A program made the position numbers and the translations under genes. From Sulfurovum sp. TSL6 (lineage in GTDB: Bacteria > Campylobacterota > Campylobacteria > Campylobacterales > Sulfurovaceae): a stretch of DNA of 64,000 nt. The stretch covers positions 372,001 to 436,000 of the forward strand of contig NZ_BPFJ01000002.1 of the NCBI RefSeq assembly GCF_019972115.1. The letters are read 5' to 3'. Positions 25,727-33,047 of this stretch are shown here, one piece after another (position 1 is the first letter of the stretch; each line of letters opens with the position of its first letter). The notes beneath the pieces are model-generated. The model was given only the letters and a program-made list of their open reading frames with translations, was not told the DNA's origin and searched no databases.

Positions 25727-25944
25727 TTACAATGTCCTATGTGTTCCATCACAAAACGGAAGGTTTCCACTTTTTTACAGGCACACAGAGAATACTCCTT
25801 TGTTGTATCTACAGTAAATGGCTGTGGTTTATAGCTTGTACCTTTATGGGTGCCGTCACACAGTACTCCGTCTGCACTGTTACCACAAGTACAGAAATAG
25901 TGTGTTTTATTTGCTTCTAACTTGACTTTTACTGGTGTTGCCAT
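25727..25944 (-). pseudogene. Dual CDGSH iron-sulfur protein gene with a one-base frameshift
   Basis: The frame starting at 25944 encodes one full CDGSH motif, CTCGNSADGVLCDGTH, then YSLCACKK. It then runs into unrelated residues and stops at 25720 (74 residues). If one A is added to the A6 run (minus strand; T6 at 25771-25776), the frame continues CKKSGNLPFCDGTH and stops at 25727-25729, giving the second CDGSH motif of the usual dual-motif bacterial proteins (2Fe-2S, 3Cys-1His). The DNA is thus a two-motif gene broken by a one-base deletion in a homopolymer. It may be a true mutation, a slippage switch or a sequencing error. The single-motif product could still bind one cluster. Confidence 0.8.
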
Positions 25945-26392
25945 TATGTGTCCTTTTTTGACTGATTTATTTACTTACGGTTTTATACCTTCAATCTCAA
26001 GATTGGTCTTTACTTCATCACCTACAGCAGAGCCACCTCTTTTTAGTATTTTAAGGGAACAGCATGTTATAGGCTTTACGACTTATTGTACCATGAAGTT
26101 CAAATTCTGTGAATACAGAATCAGTACGCTATGCCAATAAGTCCATGCAACCTTTTAAAACAAAAAAGCAACGTACGCAATACAATATATCACTTTGTAC
26201 GGTTTTTTCTCGTAAGATTTTTTCTAATTTTTTCAATGAAAGACCCGAAGCATTTTTAAAACATATAAAAAGCTCTTATATCCGGTGCTTAATTACAATT
26301 CAACCTCCGATTCATCTAGTTTACATACAAAAAATTACTGCACAGGCATTACACACTTTCATAATATTCTATAAATAAAAAGGAGCATAATT
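25945..26392. other. 448-bp gap: YceI remnant and unassigned sequence
   Basis: The left third holds the remains of a YceI-family gene on the minus strand. From about 26116 to 26392 I see no convincing gene on either strand. An 89-codon frame at 26109-26378 has no ribosome-binding site or recognisable features. The last bases, AAAAGGAGCATAATT, provide the ribosome-binding site of the gene at 26393. Confidence 0.5.
25975..26115 (-). pseudogene. Remnant of a YceI-family periplasmic protein gene (3' end)
   Basis: On the minus strand one frame reads TEFELHGTISRKAYNMLF. After a frameshift the next reads KILKRGGSAVGDEVKTNLEI and ends EGIKP-stop at 25975. Together these give the C-terminal strands of a YceI-like lipid-binding beta barrel (pattern FELxGxIxRKxY...GGxAVGDEVxxxxxIEGxK). 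The upstream two thirds of the gene are missing. It lies just upstream of the frameshifted CDGSH gene, in the same orientation. Confidence 0.7.
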
Positions 26393-26611
26393 ATGAAAAG
26401 ATTAAACATTAAAAACATTTTAGTTGCTATTTCAGTTGCAGGAATGATGTCAGGATGTGCTCAGCCTGGCCCAAAAACACAAAAAGGTGCTCTGATTGGA
26501 GCCGGTACTGGAGCAGTGGTTGGTGCTGTATCTGGACGTTCAGTACTTAAATCAGCAGCCGTTGGTACAGCTATAGGTGCAGGTGTTGGATATTACGAAG
26601 ACACAAAATAA
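26393..26611 (+). CDS. Glycine-zipper lipoprotein
   Basis: The 72-residue precursor has a signal peptide with a lipobox (GMMSGC, lipidated Cys at about 22). A glycine-zipper segment follows: ALIGAGTGAVVGAVSGRSVL and GTAIGAGVGYYED, with Gly every three or four residues as in YMGG/OmpA-like glycine-zipper proteins. It is probably an outer-membrane-attached lipoprotein whose zipper inserts in or packs on the membrane. The ribosome-binding site AAAGGAG is strong. A terminator hairpin follows at 26636. Specific role unknown. Confidence 0.85.
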   Translation: MKRLNIKNILVAISVAGMMSGCAQPGPKTQKGALIGAGTGAVVGAVSGRSVLKSAAVGTAIGAGVGYYEDTK

Positions 26612-26635
26612 GATAAACACCCTTTTTAACAATCA

Positions 26636-26664
26636 GGAGAACTAGATTCTAATACAAGTTCTCC
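26636..26664 (+). terminator. Terminator after the glycine-zipper gene
   Basis: GGAGAACT (26636-26643) pairs with AGTTCTCC (26657-26664), an eight-base-pair perfect stem 25 bases after the stop. The T-run is absent, so strength is uncertain. Confidence 0.5.
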
Positions 26665-26743
26665 GATCTAACGCATAATAGAATTACTCTACTATACAAT
26701 CTACTTAAATTTTTAAATAAAATCTTTTTTAAAGTTTAGAAAC

Positions 26744-26921
26744 AAAAATCGGGACAAATTTGGGACAAAAGATTAGACCCGAGGGTCAAAAACTGGAAAA
26801 TATAAATATGTGAATTATTTTGATTAATCTTCAGGAAGTTAAGTAAATAAAGGATTTGTTGATAATTTGATTTGAATGGTGTCAAGAGAGGCACTTGAAC
26901 CCTCGACCTCCGGCTTATGAG
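26744..26921. repeat. Long direct repeat, copy A (contains 45-nt 3' half of a tRNA gene)
   Basis: This 178-bp block is closely similar, with a few substitutions and two short gaps, to 30063-30224 in the same orientation. Its right 45 bases (26877-26921) equal the 3' half of the CAU tRNA gene, from the anticodon loop to CCA, with one mismatch (C at 26892 for G at 30195). Beyond 26921 the rest of the tRNA is absent. The left 130 bases match the sequence downstream of the intact tRNA. It is an att-like scar. Confidence 0.85.
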
Positions 26922-27114
26922 TAAGCTAGATGAACTGACGATGTCCTACAGAACCCTTACGAAAGAGCTGTTTCATAAAACTATTGAGTCAAAAATGGGT
27001 CTTTTTTTGAAGTCTTTCAAGGTCGATTCAGCTAGGTTTCCTTAGACAAACTTTTTTGAGTTATACTTAAAATTATTTGAAATAACAATGATACTACCTA
27101 CCCGTTAAATCTGA

Positions 27115-27573
27115 TTATTCGTCAACAGATAAAGATGTAGATTTTAATTCTTCCATACATAATGCATTATCAACAATTCTTAAGTGCGGTCTTCCAACAA
27201 AAAATCCTACACCTACTTCACCTTTGATACAATACATTTTATTTGCCTGTGCATCAATTGTTACAGAACTTGTTGATTCTGTTTTTGCCCAAAACTCTAT
27301 TTCATCAGGTTTTGTCTTATATTTTAGATAACCACCACTCTTCAAATTACCTATTACGACATCAGATCCATCAGATTTTTTTGCATGTACATCATAAGTA
27401 ACTCCACCCCCAACAAAAGCAGAAGGTCGATAGACATATACTACACTCTTGTTTTTTTCAATTTTTTCCATTTCAGTAAACTTAGGACCTTTAGCTGAAC
27501 ATCCTAATAATAAAAAAGTACTACTCACCCCTATTATTACTAATGATGTAGATTTAAATATAGTTTTCATCAC
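27115..27573 (-). CDS. DUF2846-like lipoprotein
   Basis: The 152-residue precursor has a hydrophobic signal and lipobox (FLLLGCSA). The mature part contains SVVYVYRPSAFVGGGVTYDV and a later SGGYLKYKTKPDEIEFWA, the pattern of DUF2846 lipoproteins, small beta-rich envelope proteins of unknown role. Two Cys in the C-terminal part (MYCIKGEV and ALCMEEL) could form a disulfide. The first ATG (27573) overlaps the preceding lipoprotein gene stop by 4 nt (ATGA), so the pair is translated together. It lies in the segment bounded by the tRNA-associated repeats. Confidence 0.75.
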   Translation of the reverse strand: MMKTIFKSTSLVIIGVSSTFLLLGCSAKGPKFTEMEKIEKNKSVVYVYRPSAFVGGGVTYDVHAKKSDGSDVVIGNLKSGGYLKYKTKPDEIEFWAKTESTSSVTIDAQANKMYCIKGEVGVGFFVGRPHLRIVDNALCMEELKSTSLSVDE

Positions 27574-28082
27574 CTCTCCCTCTTTTTATATTTATTCGAA
27601 ATTTGTGTATCAATATTGTATCTTATTTTCAACAAACATTTTTTTCTATCTTCACTACTCCCACCGGTATCAAATAAGTTCCTTGTATCCTTTGCAACAC
27701 AAGAGGATTCATAGGTTTCTATCACTTTTCCATACTTTAATACAGTTAATTTTCCACTTACTAATAAATCTGATTCACTTAGTGGAAATCCTACAAAGAG
27801 CAAAGGATTAAATAAATTCAAGGCATCATGTTCTACACCTTCAGTATTGTATTTAACCGTATACCTATATCTAAGTGTAAGATTTGTATTACCTTTCTCT
27901 ATCATTGTAGGAAGATAGTCTTTATTAGTTTTATCATAATCTATTGTACCACTCAATAATGATTTTTTAGACACATGGGTATCTTTTACATCGGGTTTTA
28001 CTATAATTGTTGATGTTGCACAGCCTGTAAACATAAGTATTATGCTTAGGAAGAGTATAAAAGCTTTTCCGTACTTATCCAT
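27570..28082 (-). CDS. Lipoprotein of unknown function
   Basis: The 170-residue precursor has a signal peptide and a lipobox, LMFTGCATS (Cys at about 21). The mature region has a motif-poor, beta-strand-like character: TLRYRYTVKYN, DLLVSGKLTVLKYGK, then two Cys (SSCVAKD and KKCLLKI) that could pair. I do not recognise a family. It is the first gene of a two-gene unit with the DUF2846-like lipoprotein (4-nt overlap), divergent from the delta-60 lipoprotein at 28329. Probably both coat the periplasmic side of the outer membrane. Confidence 0.7.
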   Translation of the reverse strand: MDKYGKAFILFLSIILMFTGCATSTIIVKPDVKDTHVSKKSLLSGTIDYDKTNKDYLPTMIEKGNTNLTLRYRYTVKYNTEGVEHDALNLFNPLLFVGFPLSESDLLVSGKLTVLKYGKVIETYESSCVAKDTRNLFDTGGSSEDRKKCLLKIRYNIDTQISNKYKKRER

Positions 28083-28328
28083 ATTTATCCTTCCTAAGTT
28101 CTTATTTTTTAATTATAGACTAATTCTTGAAATGAATTAAAGGTAAAACATTTATTCTTCTCTCAACATACCATTTTAAGACACTAAGAACTAGATTCTT
28201 GTCCATATGAGTTGTTGGTCAGGTACGTTCAAAGACCTACAGAAAAAAGATTTGTGGCTATACTATAATTTTATATTACGATATTATATTAATATAGTAA
28301 TATTATAAATAGTTAAAAGGAAATAATT
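28083..28328. promoter_or_regulatory. Divergent promoter region between the lipoprotein pair and the delta-60 lipoprotein
   Basis: This 246-bp stretch separates two divergent transcription units. The right 60 bases are almost pure A/T (ATTATATTAATATAG, TATTATAAATAG), with -10-like TATAAA ahead of AAAAGGAAATAATT at 28329. GAACTAGATTCT near 28190 also occurs at 26639, the terminator loop of the glycine-zipper gene. No ORF is seen. Confidence 0.45.
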
Positions 28329-29975
28329 ATGAAACCATTTAAAATACTTTTACTTACAAGTATCGGAATACTTATCACAGCATGTGGTGGAAGTGGTGGA
28401 AGTAGTAGTGAACCAATGCCAGAACCAGTGCCAGAGGGCGTGAGTCCTGTCATTTCAAACTTAAATATTGTTACACCAGTTTCAGCAACAATCAATGAAG
28501 GAAAGGGATCGACATATATTGGTGGTACTTTTGATTTTGTAGACCCTGATGGTGATGTAGTTACTGTTAGGTTAACCACGTCCAGCGGTGCAGATATCTC
28601 TACAAATATTACACCGGGAGCTACTAGTGGTACACTTGAAGCATTTTATGAAGTTTCGACAGTATTAGCAGGTTCTTATAATTATAATATTTGGGTTGAA
28701 GATAGTCAGGGTAACGATTCTAATGTATTTTCAGGTACCTATACTGTAACAGAGGACCTTGATGTCTCTTTTGGTCAAGAAGGTATTGTCATTTTTGATG
28801 ATGCAGCGAGTGGTTTTGATGAAGAAGCTTTAGGCTCTGTGTTACAGAGTGATGGGAAAATTGTCGTAGTTGGGAGACAATACAATGGTTTAAATGATGA
28901 TGTTCTTGTTCAGAGATATACTACTGATGGCTCATTAGATACAAATTTTGCTAATAATGGTACACTTGTTTATAATAGTGGAGATCATGAAATAGCATAC
29001 GATGTTGCTTTGCAAAACGATGGTAAAATTATTTTAGTTGGATACATTAGAGAATTTGGTGCAGGAGAGAAAAATATCCTGATTATACGTTTAAATACAG
29101 ATGGAACCTACGACACAACATTTGGTGGAGATGGTATTGTCACGACCAATGTTAGTGAATATGGTGAGTACGGATATGCCATAGCTATACAAGGTGATGG
29201 CAAGATAATTATAGCCGGAGAAGTATCAATTGGTGGGGCCGATGTGCAGGCACTAATAGCTAGATATAACAGTGATGGTACAATAGATAACACTTTTGGA
29301 AGCGCAGGGATAACCACATATGATGGTATTGGTTGGGATATTGCATACGGGGTTACTGTTCAGCCTGATGGGAAGATTGTAACTACAGGAAGTACATCTG
29401 AAGAAGCTTACCCTGGTGTAGCATTGACTGACCTATTGTTATTACGACTTAATACAGATGGAACTCCAGATGATACATTTGGAACTAATGGTGTAGTAAC
29501 GTATAATAGTATTTATGAATCAGGAAGAGCAGTACGTATACAAAATGATGGAAAAATTATTGTTGCTGGGACAAGGTGGTCTTATTCTAGTATTGAGAAT
29601 GCAGCATTATTGATACGCTACAACAGTGATGGTAGTATGGATACTACTTTTGCAGAAAACGGGGTATTAATATACAAAAAAGAGTACGGTTTTCCTTCAA
29701 TCGCAGGTCATGCCATAAGTTTATTGGATAATGGCGAAATTGTAATGGCTGGCTTTGTTAATACTGATGGTTTTGTAATACGTGTTACTAATGATGGCAT
29801 ATATGATAATACATTAAGTATTGATGGAATCAGTGCTGTTGTGAGTGGTGGATATGCACAGTTGAAAAGTGTACTGGTACAAAGTGATGGGAAAATTGTT
29901 GTAGCTGGTAATAGTACATTGCATGATAACTACAGTGACAAAGCCCTTTTCTTGGCAAGGTTGACTGGAGATTAA
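28329..29975 (+). CDS. Delta-60 repeat lipoprotein
   Basis: The 548-residue precursor has a signal peptide and lipobox (LITACGGSG, Cys 19). A Ser/Pro/Glu-rich linker and a beta-sandwich-like domain (about 35-140) follow. Then come about seven to eight delta-60 repeats, each of the type QSDGKIVVVGR, then a strand, then RYTTDGSLDTNFANNGTLV. These roughly 55-residue repeats (SDGKI...DTTFGxxGxxT) probably form one beta-propeller-like disc on the cell surface or in the periplasm. Large delta-60 proteins are common in Bacteroidota and some Gammaproteobacteria; function is unproven. It is AT-rich and lies in the repeat-bounded segment, consistent with recent gain. Confidence 0.85.
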   Translation: MKPFKILLLTSIGILITACGGSGGSSSEPMPEPVPEGVSPVISNLNIVTPVSATINEGKGSTYIGGTFDFVDPDGDVVTVRLTTSSGADISTNITPGATSGTLEAFYEVSTVLAGSYNYNIWVEDSQGNDSNVFSGTYTVTEDLDVSFGQEGIVIFDDAASGFDEEALGSVLQSDGKIVVVGRQYNGLNDDVLVQRYTTDGSLDTNFANNGTLVYNSGDHEIAYDVALQNDGKIILVGYIREFGAGEKNILIIRLNTDGTYDTTFGGDGIVTTNVSEYGEYGYAIAIQGDGKIIIAGEVSIGGADVQALIARYNSDGTIDNTFGSAGITTYDGIGWDIAYGVTVQPDGKIVTTGSTSEEAYPGVALTDLLLLRLNTDGTPDDTFGTNGVVTYNSIYESGRAVRIQNDGKIIVAGTRWSYSSIENAALLIRYNSDGSMDTTFAENGVLIYKKEYGFPSIAGHAISLLDNGEIVMAGFVNTDGFVIRVTNDGIYDNTLSIDGISAVVSGGYAQLKSVLVQSDGKIVVAGNSTLHDNYSDKALFLARLTGD

Positions 29976-30062
29976 AATCGTAAGTTCATACAATTAATTG
30001 AGTTTTATAGATAGAAATACTGTCTGACTTCATAGATTTAAAATGACATTTTTATTCGGGTC

Positions 30063-30224
30063 AAAAATCGGGACAAAAAATTAGACCTGCGGCTCAAAAA
30101 CTGAAAAATACAAATACGTGCATTATTTTGATAAATCTTCAGGAAGTTAAGTAAATAAGGGGATTGTTGATAATTTGAATGGTGTCAAGAGAGGGACTTG
30201 AACCCTCGACCTCCGGCTTATGAG
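30063..30224. repeat. Long direct repeat, copy B (overlaps the intact tRNA 3' half)
   Basis: This 162-bp block matches 26744-26921 in direct orientation. It covers the tRNA 3' half (30180-30224) and the 117 bases beyond the tRNA 3' end. The shared flank includes AAAAATCGGGACAAA and CTTCAGGAAGTTAAGTAAAT. Copies A and B bound a segment of about 3.1 kb. Confidence 0.85.
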
Positions 30225-30256
30225 ACCAGCGCTCTAACCAGCTGAGCTACCTTGAC
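30180..30256 (-). tRNA. tRNA with CAU anticodon (tRNA-Met, or Ile2)
   Basis: A 77-nt cloverleaf on the minus strand with encoded CCA. The acceptor arms GTCAAGG and TCTTGAC pair (one G-U). The D loop is AGCTGGTTA, the anticodon loop CTCATAA with CAU at 30222-30220, and the T loop GTTCAAGTC. The acceptor first pair is G-C, so it is not an initiator tRNA. Elongator Met is the simplest reading; an Ile tRNA with lysidine at C34 cannot be excluded. Its 3' half is repeated at 26877-26921. Confidence 0.95.
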
Positions 30257-30405
30257 ATGTTTGTGAAGAGACGGAATTCTATCTAAAGATACCTTTATTG
30301 TCAACACATTTTATAAAAATAAGGTAAAAAGCCCTTAATATTTTTTAGATTACAAATAGTTTAGTCTATATCACTCATATTAATTAAATAATTTAAAGAA
30401 ACTTA

Positions 30406-30434
30406 TTGACATTTTTAGAAAAAATCACTACAAT
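30406..30434 (+). promoter_or_regulatory. groESL promoter
   Basis: TTGACA (30406-30411), a 17-base spacer and TACAAT (30429-30434) form the best sigma-70 promoter in the window, 38 bases before the groES ATG. No CIRCE inverted repeat (TTAGCACTC) is present. Confidence 0.85.
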
Positions 30435-30472
30435 GCAACTATAAAAATGTAATCATATATAAAGGAGTTACT

Positions 30473-30739
30473 ATGGCATTTGAACCATTAAAAGACAGAC
30501 TACTTGTTCTTCGTGAAGAGCAGTCAAATCAAACCGCTTCTGGGCTATATATTCCAGATACAGCCAAAGAAAAACCACTAGAAGGAAAAGTCATTGCAGT
30601 TGGTCCTGATGCAAAAGAGGATGGTATTAATGTAGATGATACTGTAGTCTTTGCAAACTTTACCGGAATGGAAATCATGATCGAAGGTACAGAGTACCTC
30701 ATATTAACAAGCAAAGAAGTGCTTGGTTTAATCAAATAA
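30473..30739 (+). CDS. groES: Co-chaperonin GroES
   Basis: The 88-residue protein forms the heptameric lid of the GroEL chamber. It starts MAFEPLKDRLLVLREEQ and has the mobile loop NQTASGLYIPDTAKEKP that contacts GroEL. Its end, YLILTSKEVLGLIK, is typical. The ribosome-binding site AAAGGAG is seven bases from the ATG, and groEL follows after 17 bases. The product is slightly shorter than the E. coli protein (97). Confidence 0.98.
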   Translation: MAFEPLKDRLLVLREEQSNQTASGLYIPDTAKEKPLEGKVIAVGPDAKEDGINVDDTVVFANFTGMEIMIEGTEYLILTSKEVLGLIK

Positions 30740-30753
30740 TTTTAAGGAGATAA

Positions 30754-32385
<1,632 letters not shown>

Positions 32386-32412
32386 CCCGGACATTACGTC
32401 TGATTTACACCT

Positions 32413-32443
32413 CACAAAACCTCATGAAGAAAGAGGTTTTGTG
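32413..32443 (+). terminator. groESL terminator
   Basis: CACAAAACCTC (32413-32423) pairs perfectly with GAGGTTTTGTG (32433-32443), an 11-base-pair stem 27 bases after the groEL stop. There is no T-run directly after it. Confidence 0.75.
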
Positions 32444-32667
32444 AACTTCTAAAACTCTCTTTTCCAATAGATCCTACCACCTTTATTCAAAACAAATATA
32501 TATCAAATTAAGTCATCCAAATATTGGATACTATCAGCAAACCAATGATGAAATATAAGAAAAAAAGAGTGATAAAATTGGCTTAATTTTTGTAAAAAAT
32601 TTACACTTTATTAACACTTTATTGGCTATACTTCCAGCCTCAAAATAACTTAAAGAATAGAAGCATA

Positions 32668-32694
32668 CTTATCTAGCCCCTCCCTCTAGATAAG
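32668..32694 (+). ncRNA. Candidate structured RNA hairpin with C-rich loop
   Basis: CTTATCTAG (32668-32676) pairs with CTAGATAAG (32686-32694) around the nine-base loop CCCCTCCCT. A TATACT -10-like box lies 40 bases upstream. C/U-rich hairpin loops that pair with G-rich targets are known in Helicobacter small RNAs (RepG). Here the following sequence is not a T-run, so it may equally be the 5' leader of the small ORF at 32801. Confidence 0.35.
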
Positions 32695-32800
32695 ACCATA
32701 AGTGTTTCTGTCCTTTATAACTTTTTCCGTCACGTTTTTAAAGATGAAACGGTATAGGGTATGAGTTGGTTATTTGATAATTAAAGAAGAAAGGACGAGA

Positions 32801-32890
32801 ATGGAGTTACAATATATCTTTTTTGGTATCCTGACAGCATTAGTAATTACTACAGGTGCTATTGTGGCAATGACTAACGCTAAAAACTAG
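32801..32890 (+). CDS. Putative 29-residue single-span membrane peptide
   Basis: ATG 32801 has AAAGGACGAGA just upstream and opens 29 codons to TAG 32888-32890. The peptide starts MELQYIFFGILTALVITTGA and ends AMTNAKN: one membrane helix with short tails, the profile of small subunits or modulators of membrane complexes. I do not recognise it, and there is no partner gene beside it. A good ribosome-binding site and correct hydrophobic topology make it credible; conservation would decide. Confidence 0.5.
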   Translation: MELQYIFFGILTALVITTGAIVAMTNAKN

Positions 32891-32986
32891 ACTGGAGAAA
32901 CAGGACAAGACATTCCGACTACGTCCAAACTCACAAAAGTCATTCATTCAATCATAAATAGAATTGAGAATAATTAATTAGGGGGA

Positions 32987-33015
32987 AAGCTACCAAACAG
33001 AGTGTTCAGTAGCTT
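32987..33015 (-). terminator. Terminator after the EAL-domain gene
   Basis: On the minus strand AAGCTAC (33015-33009) pairs with GTAGCTT (32993-32987), followed by TCCCCC. It lies 33 bases beyond the stop of the gene ending at 33048. The T-run is poor. Confidence 0.5.
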
Positions 33016-33047
33016 CTCTATATGTTCTAATGATTGTCAAATACCCA

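Larger units (their letters stand above)
26612..27114. other. 503-bp gap: terminator, long direct repeat with half tRNA, short ORF
   Basis: This gap contains the terminator of the lipoprotein gene, AT-rich sequence, copy A of a long direct repeat that includes half a tRNA gene, and a 42-codon ORF at 26917-27045 starting inside the half tRNA. That peptide (MSKLDELTMSYR...) is not recognised, has no ribosome-binding site other than tRNA sequence, and may be the edge of a lost mobile element. Confidence 0.6.
32386..32800. other. 415-bp gap after groEL: terminator, candidate structured RNA
   Basis: After the groEL terminator no ORF of note is seen. From 32580 the DNA is T-rich with a TATACT at 32624-32629 that could be a -10 box. 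Starting about 40 bases later is a stable hairpin with a C-rich loop (32668-32694). A 29-codon ORF begins at 32801 after GAAAGGACGAGA. Confidence 0.5.

Noticed and set aside
26109-26378. 89-codon plus-strand ORF in the gap before the glycine-zipper gene
   Set aside because: No ribosome-binding site, poor composition, overlaps the YceI remnant and resembles nothing known.
26917-27045. 42-codon plus-strand ORF starting inside the half tRNA
   Set aside because: Start codon is tRNA sequence and no ribosome-binding site is present; not called as a gene, only noted in the gap entry.
30257-30405. Search for a CIRCE/HrcA operator upstream of groES
   Set aside because: No TTAGCACTC-type inverted repeat was seen; only the sigma-70 promoter is reported.
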